Shown piece after piece: positions 26,894-36,012 of a stretch of 64,000 bases of DNA. Every line of letters starts with the position of its first letter. Position 1 is the first letter of the stretch. The stretch is from Ignavibacteriales bacterium (GTDB taxonomy: Bacteria > Bacteroidota > Ignavibacteria > UBA10030 > SZUA-254). The stretch lies in the NCBI GenBank assembly GCA_016214905.1, contig JACRMQ010000006.1:248001-312000 (forward strand), written 5' to 3'. The notes under the pieces are model-generated. The model did no database searches. It saw nothing but the letters and a program-made list of their open reading frames with translations, and had not been told where the DNA came from. The position numbers and the translations under genes were made by a program.

Positions 26894-27823
26894 ATGAGTT
26901 TGCTGGTAGTTGGATCGCTTGCGATTGATACAATTGAAACTCCATTCGGCAGGGTGGAAAATGTTTTGGGTGGTTCATCCACATATATATCCATTGCGGC
27001 AAGTTATTTTATCAAGCCCATACGTTTGGTAGGAGTGGTGGGTGATGATTTTTCGAGTGAATATATAAAAATGCTTGAAGATCGTGAAATTGATCTGGAA
27101 GGTATGCAGGTTATCGCGGGCGGTAAAACTTTCAGATGGGGAGGGAGGTATCATTACGATCTCAATGTGCGCGATACCCTCTATACGGATTTAAATGTTT
27201 TTCAACACTTCAATCCGGTTATACCAAAATCGTACAAGAAGACAACTTACGTATGCCTCGGCAATATCGATCCTGTTCTACAGCAGCGTGTTTTAGAGCA
27301 AATAGAAAAACCGCGCCTTGTTGTTGGCGACACGATGAACTTCTGGATTAAAGGTAAAAATTCTGAACTGAAAAAAACACTCAAGCTGTTAGACGTTCTA
27401 ATATTAAACGAATCGGAGGCACGCGAGTTAACTAACGAACCAAATCTAATCAAAGCAGGGAAAGCTGTGAGAGATTTGGGTCCACGGATTGTCGTGATAA
27501 AAAAAGGAGAACATGGCGCACTTCTCTTCACTCCTGCTACGATATTTTCTGCGCCGGCATATCCACTGGAAAATATTTACGATCCTACCGGTGCCGGTGA
27601 TACATTCGCGGGCGGATTTATCGGTTGGATTGCGAAAACCGATGATATCTCGGATGATAATCTGAAACGAGCCGTGATTTACGGAAGTACAATGGCATCG
27701 TTTTGTGTGGAAAAATTCAGCTTAGATAGGTTCGAAAATTTAACAACTCTTGAAATACACGATCGCTTTCATTCGTTCCGCGAGTTGTCTCATTTTGATG
27801 AAGATTTTTCAGATAAAAAATAA
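26894..27823 (+). CDS. PfkB/ribokinase-family kinase
   Basis: A 309-residue protein with the PfkB pattern: an N-terminal substrate-side segment (VVGSLAIDTIETPFGRVENV, LGGSSTYISIAASYF), LNESEARELTNEPN, VIKKGEHGALLF and the catalytic signature DPTGAGDTFAGGFIG, with the anion hole and Asp236. Substrates of the family are sugars and nucleosides. Its stop overlaps the start of mtnA by one base (TAATG), so it is translationally coupled to the methionine-salvage isomerase. A role phosphorylating 5-methylthioribose, or a related ribosyl compound, is a reasonable guess; no MtnK-like or MtnP-like gene is in the window. Confidence 0.9.
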   Translation: MSLLVVGSLAIDTIETPFGRVENVLGGSSTYISIAASYFIKPIRLVGVVGDDFSSEYIKMLEDREIDLEGMQVIAGGKTFRWGGRYHYDLNVRDTLYTDLNVFQHFNPVIPKSYKKTTYVCLGNIDPVLQQRVLEQIEKPRLVVGDTMNFWIKGKNSELKKTLKLLDVLILNESEARELTNEPNLIKAGKAVRDLGPRIVVIKKGEHGALLFTPATIFSAPAYPLENIYDPTGAGDTFAGGFIGWIAKTDDISDDNLKRAVIYGSTMASFCVEKFSLDRFENLTTLEIHDRFHSFRELSHFDEDFSDKK

Positions 27824-28836
27824 TGATTAGATCGATTGAGTGGTTAGGTGATTCTGTAAAATATATAGACCAGACCAAACTGCCTTTGGATGAAGTTTAC
27901 ATCAAGACTTCTGATTACAGAGATATTGCCGGTGCTATCAGAAAACTTGAAATTCGCGGTGCACCATTAATCGGCATCGCCGCTGCATATGGTGTGGCAC
28001 TTTCGGCGATCGAATCGAGAAAGAGCGAGATATCACAATTCGTAAATGAAATTAATAAAGCTGTCGATCTACTCGCCTCCACCAGACCCACTGCTGTAAA
28101 TTTATTTTGGGCTTTGAAAAGAATGAAAGCAATTTTAAATTTGAACCGCGATATTGAAATTGTTCGAAGAGCTTTAATCGATGAAGCTATTACGATTCAC
28201 TCTGAAGATATCAAGATGTGCAAAGAGATTGGAGAACACGGCTCAACTTTGATTCCCGATAACGCAACGATACTTACACACTGCAATACAGGCGCGCTCG
28301 CCACAGGTGGAGATGGAACGGCACAAAGCGTGATTACAACGGCTCATTCGCAGGGGAAACGGATCAATGTTTTTGCAGATGAAACACGTCCGTTGTTGCA
28401 GGGCGCAAGATTAACGGTATGGGAATTAATGAAGCATGGAATCGATGTAAAACTAATAACAGATAATGTAGCGCCTTATCTAATGCAAAGAAATAAAATC
28501 ACGCTCGCAATCACGGGTGCCGATCGTATTGCCGTTAACGGGGATGTTGCAAACAAAATCGGAACTTACAGTATCGCGGTAAACGCGAAACATCATGGAA
28601 TTCCATTTTACATCGCGGCACCTACTTCAACAATAGATGTTTCCATTAAATCAGGTTCCGAGATTTCAATTGAAGAAAGAAATATTGAAGAAGTGACATT
28701 AATTAACGGGAGAAGAATTGTGCCTAATGGTGTTAAAGTTTACTCACCTGCTTTCGATGTTACACCTGCTTCATTGGTAACCGCAATCATCACCGATCGT
28801 GGTTTGTTTTACCCACCATTTGATTTTAGTAAATGA
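27823..28836 (+). CDS. mtnA: S-methyl-5-thioribose-1-phosphate isomerase
   Basis: Isomerises 5-methylthioribose-1-phosphate to methylthioribulose-1-phosphate in methionine salvage. It has the eIF2B-like fold with the family motifs KLEIRGAPLIGIAAAYGVAL, STRPTAVNLFWALKRM, the catalytic Cys154 in LTHCNTGALATGGDGT, and the catalytic Asp region ITGADRIAVNGDVANKIGTY. Full length (337 residues). It overlaps recO by four bases (ATGA) and the PfkB kinase gene by one. Homologues may act on 5-deoxyribose-1-phosphate as well. Confidence 0.97.
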   Translation: MIRSIEWLGDSVKYIDQTKLPLDEVYIKTSDYRDIAGAIRKLEIRGAPLIGIAAAYGVALSAIESRKSEISQFVNEINKAVDLLASTRPTAVNLFWALKRMKAILNLNRDIEIVRRALIDEAITIHSEDIKMCKEIGEHGSTLIPDNATILTHCNTGALATGGDGTAQSVITTAHSQGKRINVFADETRPLLQGARLTVWELMKHGIDVKLITDNVAPYLMQRNKITLAITGADRIAVNGDVANKIGTYSIAVNAKHHGIPFYIAAPTSTIDVSIKSGSEISIEERNIEEVTLINGRRIVPNGVKVYSPAFDVTPASLVTAIITDRGLFYPPFDFSK

Positions 28837-29609
28837 GCGTCATCGAAAAAACGGAGGCGATCGTTTTAAGATCGGTTGATTTTCGCGAATCGAGTAAGAT
28901 AGTTACTTTCTACACAAAAAAGTTCGGCAAAATCGCGGGGATAGTCAAAGGGGCGAAGCAGACGAAAAATAAATTCGGATCATCGCTCGAGCCGATGTCT
29001 TATGTTTCACTTGTATTTTACTTTAAGGAGGGCAGAGATGTTCAAACAGTGTCGAGCTGTGATATCGTAAAACCGTTTCGCAAGTTGTTCGATGATATTG
29101 ATAAAATGACCGTGGGTATGGGAATTATTGAACTGCTCAACAATGTAACTCTCGACCGTCACGAGAACATACAATTATTTACTCACGTGGTAAATAGTTT
29201 GAATTCCATCAATTCTGCAACCAAAAATGCGAAGAATTTGTTCTTTTATTTTGAATATCATCTTGCTCGGTTATTGGGCTTTGGACTTCAATTCGATCAT
29301 TGTGTCCAATGCGATAAGATATTGAGTCATGTAGTAGACGGCAATCGATATCATTACAGCATCGACCGGGGAGGATTGATATGTTCAAAATGTTCCGGTA
29401 TGACAGGTACTCAATTTGAAATATCATCGGAACTATTAAAAATCTTTCGCGAGATTTTCTCATCTAATAATATAGATTTGATTATCGAGACCGAGATTGC
29501 AAGTGTGAATGGTGAGATGATTCAGAATTTTTTATGGACTTATCTTCAATATCATCTGCCAAATCTTCATTCACTGAAGACTTTAACCGTCTTGGGTAAG
29601 ATTGTTTAA
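28833..29609 (+). CDS. recO: DNA repair protein RecO
   Basis: Recombination mediator of the RecFOR pathway that loads RecA on SSB-coated DNA and anneals strands. The N-terminal OB fold shows EAIVLRSVDFRESSKIVTFY and GIVKGAKQTKNKFGSSLEPM. A helical C-terminal domain with a Cys4 zinc-binding pattern (CVQCDK ... GGLICSKCSG) follows. The length (258 residues) is typical. Its start overlaps the mtnA stop, a grouping that is not functional in any obvious way. Confidence 0.93.
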   Translation: MSVIEKTEAIVLRSVDFRESSKIVTFYTKKFGKIAGIVKGAKQTKNKFGSSLEPMSYVSLVFYFKEGRDVQTVSSCDIVKPFRKLFDDIDKMTVGMGIIELLNNVTLDRHENIQLFTHVVNSLNSINSATKNAKNLFFYFEYHLARLLGFGLQFDHCVQCDKILSHVVDGNRYHYSIDRGGLICSKCSGMTGTQFEISSELLKIFREIFSSNNIDLIIETEIASVNGEMIQNFLWTYLQYHLPNLHSLKTLTVLGKIV

Positions 29610-29714
29610 CTAGAATTTCGAATTTAAAATAAATTAATATTGAAAATGTAACAATCAAGCAAATTAAAAGTATAATTCAGATAAAACAATGTTAAACTTG
29701 GAGTAATTCTAATT

Positions 29715-31232
29715 ATGTCAAAAAAATCAATTATCGCTTCTGCTCTTCTTATAGTAATGGGTGTTGTATTCAGTTTTGTTTTAGGTCCGCGTTTAGCGTG
29801 TGAATCTCAAATAAAATTAGGAGGCGCTCCACCGATTAACAATCCCGATTATAAATCGCTGAGCAAAGCATTCATCGATGTCAGCAAAGCAGTTTCACCG
29901 ACAGTTGTTTCCATTACGATAACCACAAAAGTCAAGAATGAAAAAGATCAAAAGGATAGCGAATGGTTTTTCCATTTCTTCGGACCCGAAGGTCAGCGGC
30001 AGCCACAAGTACCTCAAATGGAAGGTGGTTCCGGTTTTGTAATCAGTCCTGATGGTTATATCATGACAAATAATCACGTCGTAGTAGAAGCGGATGAAAA
30101 GAAAATTGAAGTGACTTTCAGTGATGGGAAAAAAGAGAAGGCGAAAATAATTGGAACAGATCCTACAACCGATCTTGCCATCATTAAAGTGGAAAGAAAA
30201 GATTTAAGCGTGGCGGCATTGGGAAATTCGGATGATGTGGAAATCGGTGAGATGGTCATGGCTGTCGGAAATCCGCTGGGATTAGAAGGCACAGTAACAT
30301 CCGGTATCGTAAGTGCAACAGGAAGATCGATTGGAATTTTGAGGCAAGAAGGTGTTGGAAATTTAGGGATCGAAAATTTCATTCAAACCGATGCGGCAAT
30401 TAATCCCGGAAACAGCGGTGGTCCGCTTGTTAACCTTCGTGGTGAAGTTGTTGGGATAAACTCGGCGATCGCTACAACGAATCAAAGATACCAGGGATAT
30501 GGATTTGCCATTCCAATTAATCTCGCTAAAGTAGTCGCGGAAGATTTAATCAAGAACGGAAAAGTTCGCAGAGGTTATCTCGGAGTCATGATTTCTCCGA
30601 TAGACGATAAGATGGCAAAAGCATTGGGATTGGAAAAACCGGAAGGTGCATTGATTCAGGAAGTCCAAAAAGATGGTGCCGCTGAAGAGGCGGGTATTAA
30701 AGCTGGTGATGTCGTAATTTCCATCGACGGTAAAAACGTGAAAGCATCGAACGAATTACAATCATTGATCGCCCGAAAACATCCCGGCGAAAAAGTATCT
30801 CTGAAAATTTTCAGAGACGGAAAAAATATTGAAAAATCGGTAACCCTCCGTGCAAGAGATGAAGATAAAGATATCGCGAAGAATGCTGACGACGAAAAAT
30901 CGAAAGAAGATGAAAATTCAGAAACAGCTTCATCAAAGACGGTAACATTTGAGAATTTAGGATTATCCGTTCAAGCATTAACAAGTGATATCAAAAAGCA
31001 ATCGAAAGTTGATAATGGAATCATCGTTTCGAATGTTGTTCCAATGGGTGAAGCATTCAATAACGGACTCGCTCAGGGCGATATCATTCTTCAGGCAGAT
31101 AAAAAAGATATTAACTCAACCAAAGATTTAAAAAGTATTATCGAAAAGAAAAAAGGGGGAGACGCGATTCTCCTTAGAATAAAAAGAGGTGAGACCGTGT
31201 CCTTTATCGCTCTTCAACTGCCTAAAGAATAA
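29715..31232 (+). CDS. HtrA/DegP-family periplasmic serine protease
   Basis: A 505-residue trypsin-like protease with an N-terminal membrane or signal segment (SIIASALLIVMGVVFSFVLG). Catalytic triad: His121 (MTNNHVVVEA), Asp153 (TTDLAIIKV) and Ser234 (NPGNSGGPLV). Two PDZ domains follow, about residues 285-385 (RGYLGVMISPID ... AEEAGIKAGDVVISIDGKNV) and 415-505, separated by an acidic linker (DEDKDIAKNADDEKSKEDEN). The architecture is that of Do-like proteases that degrade misfolded envelope proteins. No RseP-like or sigma gene is near. A terminator follows. Confidence 0.95.
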   Translation: MSKKSIIASALLIVMGVVFSFVLGPRLACESQIKLGGAPPINNPDYKSLSKAFIDVSKAVSPTVVSITITTKVKNEKDQKDSEWFFHFFGPEGQRQPQVPQMEGGSGFVISPDGYIMTNNHVVVEADEKKIEVTFSDGKKEKAKIIGTDPTTDLAIIKVERKDLSVAALGNSDDVEIGEMVMAVGNPLGLEGTVTSGIVSATGRSIGILRQEGVGNLGIENFIQTDAAINPGNSGGPLVNLRGEVVGINSAIATTNQRYQGYGFAIPINLAKVVAEDLIKNGKVRRGYLGVMISPIDDKMAKALGLEKPEGALIQEVQKDGAAEEAGIKAGDVVISIDGKNVKASNELQSLIARKHPGEKVSLKIFRDGKNIEKSVTLRARDEDKDIAKNADDEKSKEDENSETASSKTVTFENLGLSVQALTSDIKKQSKVDNGIIVSNVVPMGEAFNNGLAQGDIILQADKKDINSTKDLKSIIEKKKGGDAILLRIKRGETVSFIALQLPKE

Positions 31233-31256
31233 GTAAACCATAATCTATTTATAGAA

Positions 31257-31283
31257 GCCCTGCCGTTTAGCGGGGCTTTTTTA
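31257..31283 (+). terminator. Intrinsic terminator after htrA-like gene
   Basis: AGCCCTGC pairs with GCGGGGCT (8 bp with one G-U, 6-nt loop) and runs straight into six T. It lies 24 bases after the stop codon. Confidence 0.85.
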
Positions 31284-31399
31284 TTTCTATACCGTTGATC
31301 ATATATTTAAATTTTCATTTTTGCATCTAACCTTGCAAATTGTTAGATTCACAGATCAAAATCAACCCATTTTAATCATTAATCATGGAGTAACTCTCA

Positions 31400-32746
31400 A
31401 TGAAAGTTTTACTCGCAATTTTATTTTTGGTGATATTTATGAATATATCCACCATAGCGCAAATAGATGTTAAGTTTGAGCAGTATAATCTGGATAACGG
31501 ATTGACTGTAATCCTTCATGAAGATCATAACGCGCCGGTTGCTTCGGTGACGGTTATGTATCATGTCGGCTCGAAAAACGAGAAACCTAAACGGACAGGT
31601 TTCGCTCACCTGTTCGAGCATATGATGTTCCAAGGGTCGCAGCACGTTGGCGACAATGAACATTTTAAATTGCTTCAGGAAGTTGGGGCAAACGTAAACG
31701 GATTCACACAGCAAGATGGCACAACATATTTCGAAGTTTTGCCGAGCAATTTCGTCGAGCTTGGTTTGTATCTTGAGGCAGACCGAATGGGATTCCTGCT
31801 GTCGGCGATGACGCAGGAAAAATTAGACAACCAGCGCGACGTAGTGAAAAACGAACGCCGGCAAAATTACGAGAACCGTCCGTACGGGCTTGCGGATGAA
31901 AAAATTGCTAAAGCTCTTTACCCCGCAACTCATCCTTATAGCTGGCCCGTGATAGGATATATGGAAGATTTATCTGCCGCTTCTTTGGATGATGTGAAAG
32001 ATTTTTTTAAAACATATTACGCGCCGAACAATGCCTGTTTGGTTGTTTCAGGCGATATCAATCCGGAAGATGTGAAACCGATGATTCAAAAATATTTTGG
32101 ATCAATACCCAAGGGCAATTCATTCGATCGTCCGCAGGCAGTCCCTGTTTCTCTGGAAAAAGAGGCAAGAATATTTTACGAAGACAAAGTCCAATTACCA
32201 AGATTAAATCTCACCTGGCACAGTGCTGCCGGAAACACGCGAGATGATGCTGTGATGTCGGTATTCTCAGATATACTCACAAACGGCAAGAGCTCTCGCT
32301 TCTATAAATCATTGGTCTATGATAAGCAGATTGCTCAATCGGTTCGGGCATCTCAGGGTGGATCGGAAATAGCAGGAGAATTCCAGATCCAGATTACACC
32401 GAAACCCGGTAAGAATCTCACCGAAATGGAGAAAGCCATCGACGAAATTCTCTCCGATGTTTTTAAAAATGGTGTAACTCAAGACGAAATCGATAAATCT
32501 GTCACAGGAACTGAAGTGCAGATTGTGAATCGCAGTGCAACAGTTCTTGGCAAAGGGAATACTTTAGCCGCCAGTTACTTCCTTACCGGTGATGCGAACA
32601 ATATTAACCGCCAGATGGAATTTTATAAAAACATCACACCTAAGGAAGTTATAGAAGTTGCAAAAAAATATTTACAACAGCCGAAAGTTGTGTTAAGCGT
32701 TGTACCGCTCGGTAAACCCGAACTAGCCGCGAAGAAAGGAGAATGA
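31400..32746 (+). CDS. M16-family zinc peptidase, active subunit
   Basis: A 448-residue secreted protein (signal MKVLLAILFLVIFMNISTIA) with the inverted zinc motif HxxEH: His70, Glu73, His74 in FAHLFEHMMF, and the third ligand Glu152 in KNERRQNYENRPYG. The family degrades peptides inside a clam-like chamber and often needs a second, inactive half. The next gene encodes exactly that, overlapping by four bases (ATGA). Together they form the typical bacterial M16B pair acting in the periplasm. Confidence 0.95.
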   Translation: MKVLLAILFLVIFMNISTIAQIDVKFEQYNLDNGLTVILHEDHNAPVASVTVMYHVGSKNEKPKRTGFAHLFEHMMFQGSQHVGDNEHFKLLQEVGANVNGFTQQDGTTYFEVLPSNFVELGLYLEADRMGFLLSAMTQEKLDNQRDVVKNERRQNYENRPYGLADEKIAKALYPATHPYSWPVIGYMEDLSAASLDDVKDFFKTYYAPNNACLVVSGDINPEDVKPMIQKYFGSIPKGNSFDRPQAVPVSLEKEARIFYEDKVQLPRLNLTWHSAAGNTRDDAVMSVFSDILTNGKSSRFYKSLVYDKQIAQSVRASQGGSEIAGEFQIQITPKPGKNLTEMEKAIDEILSDVFKNGVTQDEIDKSVTGTEVQIVNRSATVLGKGNTLAASYFLTGDANNINRQMEFYKNITPKEVIEVAKKYLQQPKVVLSVVPLGKPELAAKKGE

Positions 32747-34197
32747 GTGCCATGAAATATTTATTGAACTTTTTCTTGATTGGACTAATCGTCATGATAT
32801 TTCTTTCAACAGTTTCGAATGCTCAGGATGTAGATCGCACCAAACGACCCGAAGGTAAAGCCACACCAACGGTTCAGCTTCCTGATATTCAAAAAGAAAA
32901 ATTGAAAAACGGATTGCAGGTTTGGTTGGTTGAACGGCATAATTTACCAACGGTTGCGTTCAATCTTGTGTTTCAGGCAGGCTCCGATCATGACCCGCTG
33001 AATATGACAGGATTAGCTTCGATGACTGCCGATGTAATTGACGAAGGAACCAAGACTCGCGATGCATTGAAGATCTCGGATGAGATAGAATCTATCGGTG
33101 CTTCTTTCAATGTAGGATCGAGCTGGGATGGTTCATTTATGTCGTTAAGTTGTTTATCGAAATATGTCGATAAAGGACTTGATGTCTTTGTCGATGTTTT
33201 GGTGAATCCTGTTTTTCCGCAGAAGGAATTTGACCGGTTACAAAAACAACGACTTACATCATTGCTGCAGCAAAAAGATCAAGCTGTAATGATTGCCAAC
33301 AACGCGTTTTCAACAATTCTTTACGGTTCAAATCATCCTTATGGAAATAATCCGTCGGGCACGGAAGTATCTGTGAAAGCAATGACAACAAGCGATCTGC
33401 AGAAATTTTATCAAACATATTACCGTCCAAATAATGCAACCCTCATTATTGTCGGCGATGTTAAGATGAATAATATTCTCCCTCTGCTGGAGAAATTGTT
33501 CGCCGACTGGAAACCTGCAGACATTCCAACATTTTCTGTCCCGGCTCCTCCAACGGTTGAGAAAAGAAAAATTTATCTTATCGATAAACCAGGCGCGGCG
33601 CAATCCGAAATTCGCATCGGTTATCCTGCCTTGCCAAGGAGCACACCGGAATTTTTCCAGGTGCAAGTGATGAACCGAATGTTGGGCGGGCAATTCATGA
33701 GTCGAATAAATTTGAATCTTCGCGAGAAACACGGATTCACTTACGGCGCGCGTTCGTCGTTCAATTTTCAAAAAGGTGTCGGACCATTCACTGCCTCTGC
33801 AGGAGTTCACACCGCAAAGACCGACAGCTCGGTGCAGGAATTTCTTGCAGAAATTAAATTAATGTACGATAAAGGTATGACTGCTGAGGAATTGGAATTC
33901 GTGAAGAAAGGATTGATCGGTGGTTTTGCTCTCTCTTTTGAAACATCATCCCAAATCGCCGGCGCTCTACAAAGTATTGTGCTGTACGGATTACCTGATG
34001 ATTATTTCAATAAATATCTTCAAAACTATGAGAATGTGACTCTTCAAGATGTCGCAGATGTTTCAAAAAAATACCTCGACACTTCACGAATGGCAGTGGT
34101 GGTTGTTGGGGATGTAGAAAAAATTAAAGAAGGAATAAAAGCTTTAAATACGGGCGATGTTGTTTTCTGTGATTTAGACGGGAAAGAAATCAAATAA
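32743..34197 (+). CDS. M16-family peptidase, inactive partner subunit
   Basis: A 484-residue secreted protein with a signal segment (LLNFFLIGLIVMIFLSTVSN). It has the M16 fold (KLKNGLQVWLVERHNLPTVA ... YYRPNNATLIIVGDVK ... REKHGFTYGARSSF) but the zinc motif is lost: the HxxEH position reads LASMTADVI. The substrate-binding Arg/Tyr region GFTYGARSSF is kept. It overlaps the active-subunit gene by four bases (ATGA). The start could be ATG 32743 or 32752; GGAG at 32737-32740 fits the second better. Confidence 0.94.
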   Translation: MSAMKYLLNFFLIGLIVMIFLSTVSNAQDVDRTKRPEGKATPTVQLPDIQKEKLKNGLQVWLVERHNLPTVAFNLVFQAGSDHDPLNMTGLASMTADVIDEGTKTRDALKISDEIESIGASFNVGSSWDGSFMSLSCLSKYVDKGLDVFVDVLVNPVFPQKEFDRLQKQRLTSLLQQKDQAVMIANNAFSTILYGSNHPYGNNPSGTEVSVKAMTTSDLQKFYQTYYRPNNATLIIVGDVKMNNILPLLEKLFADWKPADIPTFSVPAPPTVEKRKIYLIDKPGAAQSEIRIGYPALPRSTPEFFQVQVMNRMLGGQFMSRINLNLREKHGFTYGARSSFNFQKGVGPFTASAGVHTAKTDSSVQEFLAEIKLMYDKGMTAEELEFVKKGLIGGFALSFETSSQIAGALQSIVLYGLPDDYFNKYLQNYENVTLQDVADVSKKYLDTSRMAVVVVGDVEKIKEGIKALNTGDVVFCDLDGKEIK

Positions 34198-34206
34198 GAA
34201 TCTTTT

Positions 34207-34250
34207 TGCGCCTTGGTTTTTTTGAATTATTTCAAAAAAGCTAAGGCGCA
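34207..34250. repeat. Hairpin downstream of M16 pair
   Basis: TGCGCCTT (34207-34214) pairs with AAGGCGCA (34243-34250), and an inner TTTTTTGAA/TTCAAAAAA helix extends it. No T run follows on the plus strand. It may help end transcription or protect the mRNA 3' end. Confidence 0.6.
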
Positions 34251-34452
34251 GTAATTTATATATCTGCGGATTATCGGATCGACCTTTTCAGGGATGATCT
34301 ATAAGATCATCAATTCTTGACAAATGGCTGAAATTCTGTTATATTTTTTAAGTATAATTATCGGTTTTTCACTATTTACACTAAAACAAAAGGAGTAATC
34401 AGTCTTCAGTGCGCAGTATACCCATAAATCGAACGGTAAACTGAACAGCAAA

Positions 34453-34944
34453 GTGCTCATTCTCAATCAAAATTACGAACCAATGAGCGTTTGCAATGTT
34501 AAGAAAGCTATTATATTATTATACCTTGGAAAAGCTGAACTCATAGAAGCCTCGAATGGTCAGTTGGTTCATTCTGTATCTATGAACATGCCTTTCCCAA
34601 GCATTGTACGGCTTGGTATCTACGTTCATATTCCTTATAAGAAAATTATACTCTCGCGTAAAAACATTCTTCGCCGGGATGGACATCGGTGTCAATATTG
34701 CGGCAGGACAGATCTGCCGCTGACGGTTGATCATATCATCCCCAAATCGCACTTGGGTGAAGATTCGTGGGAGAATCTAGTTGCAGCTTGCGTACACTGC
34801 AATAATAAAAAGGGAGATCGCACACCGGAAGAGTCGCATCTCAAACTGTTGCGAAAACCGTTACGTCCCAATCATGTTTCGTTCATCCGTCATTTTGTCG
34901 GCACTGTTGATGATGGATGGAAGCCATATCTTTATATGAATTAA
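34453..34944 (+). CDS. HNH endonuclease-family protein
   Basis: A 163-residue protein with the HNH signature: zinc Cys pair CQYCGRTD, core VDHIIPKSHLGEDSWENLV and second Cys pair CVHCNNKKGDRTPEE. The N-terminal VLILNQNYEPMSVCNVKKAI matches a family of stand-alone HNH proteins (COG1403) widespread in Bacteroidota and Chlorobi, of unknown housekeeping role. Start: GTG 34453 is preferred by alignment. AAAAGGAG at 34388-34395 lies 58 bases upstream, and the frame is open back to TAA at 34396 without any ATG/GTG/TTG; a CTG at 34441 is a possible alternative. Start is uncertain. Confidence 0.85.
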   Translation: MLILNQNYEPMSVCNVKKAIILLYLGKAELIEASNGQLVHSVSMNMPFPSIVRLGIYVHIPYKKIILSRKNILRRDGHRCQYCGRTDLPLTVDHIIPKSHLGEDSWENLVAACVHCNNKKGDRTPEESHLKLLRKPLRPNHVSFIRHFVGTVDDGWKPYLYMN

Positions 34945-34964
34945 CCGCAAAGGACAAAGTAGTA

Positions 34965-35948
34965 TTGCAAAATAAAAAAAGAATTTTAAGTGGAATGCGC
35001 CCGACAGGCAAACTTCACCTCGGTCATCTTGTGGGCGCACTCGAAAATTGGGTGGCTTTGCAAAACGATTACGAAAATTATCACCTCATAGCAGATTATC
35101 ACGCCTTAACGACAAATCTCGATACCAAAGATCTATATCAGAATTCAATAGATATGATGATAGATTGGTTGGCAGCGGGTATAGATCCGGGAAAAAGTCC
35201 GATGTTCCGTCAATCTCAAATAAAAGAGCACGCGGAATTATTTATGATATTTTCCATGCTCATCACAACTGCCCGGCTTGAAAGAAATCCAACTCTCAAA
35301 GATCAGGTACGTGATCTGAATATCGAAAATGTTATCTATGGACATTTGGGTTATCCAGTACTTCAATCGGCAGATATTCTATTGTATAAAGGGAATGCTG
35401 TACCGGTTGGTGAAGATCAGGTTCCTCATATTGAAATCACGAGGGAAATCGCACGCCGTTTTAATCAACAATACGGCGATGTGTTCCCAGAACCGGAGGC
35501 GAAGCTGACAAAATTTGCCCGGCTTCCCGGTCTTGACGGAAATATAAAAATGAGCAAGTCAGCCGGCAACACAATTCTTTTATCCGAATCACCAGAAGAA
35601 ATCAAATCGAAATTAAAGAAAGCCGTAACAGATCCGCAAAAAATTCGCAAGGGTGATCCGGGCAGACCCGAAGTATGTTTGGTCTTTACATATCATCAAA
35701 AATTCAATCCGACAGAAACCCCAGAAATCGATGCCGGATGCCGCAGTGGTGTGCTCGGCTGTGTTGATTGTAAAATGAAAGCTGCCGCTGAAATTTCGGA
35801 ATACCTGAATCCATTCAGGGAGAAAAGAATGTACTATGAATCTCATCAAGAGGAAGTTAAAGAGATTTTAAGCAGTGGAGAGGTGAAGGCAAAAAAGCTT
35901 GCCGCTCAAACTATGTCTGAAGTTCGCACTGCTATGAAGTTGGGATGA
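34965..35948 (+). CDS. trpS: Tryptophanyl-tRNA synthetase
   Basis: Class I synthetase that charges tRNA-Trp. It shows ILSGMRPTGKLHLGHLVGAL (HIGH motif as HLGH), the adenylate pocket YHLIADYHALTTN, VGEDQVPHIEITREIARRFN and the KMSKS loop KMSKSAGNTILLSE. Length is ~327 residues with a TTG start at 34965 (AAAGGA 11 bases upstream, 20 bases after the HNH stop). An in-frame ATG at 34917 would add 16 residues and overlap the HNH gene by 28 bases; no ribosome site precedes it. It heads a run to scpA. Confidence 0.96.
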   Translation: MQNKKRILSGMRPTGKLHLGHLVGALENWVALQNDYENYHLIADYHALTTNLDTKDLYQNSIDMMIDWLAAGIDPGKSPMFRQSQIKEHAELFMIFSMLITTARLERNPTLKDQVRDLNIENVIYGHLGYPVLQSADILLYKGNAVPVGEDQVPHIEITREIARRFNQQYGDVFPEPEAKLTKFARLPGLDGNIKMSKSAGNTILLSESPEEIKSKLKKAVTDPQKIRKGDPGRPEVCLVFTYHQKFNPTETPEIDAGCRSGVLGCVDCKMKAAAEISEYLNPFREKRMYYESHQEEVKEILSSGEVKAKKLAAQTMSEVRTAMKLG

Positions 35949-36012
35949 AAATATATTTGATTTAAATTATCTAATTTTTACTTTTATCTTTTTAATTTTG
36001 AATTGAACTGAT

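Noticed and set aside
33328-33810. Minus-strand frame of 160 codons
   Set aside because: It is antisense to the inactive M16 subunit gene; no motif.
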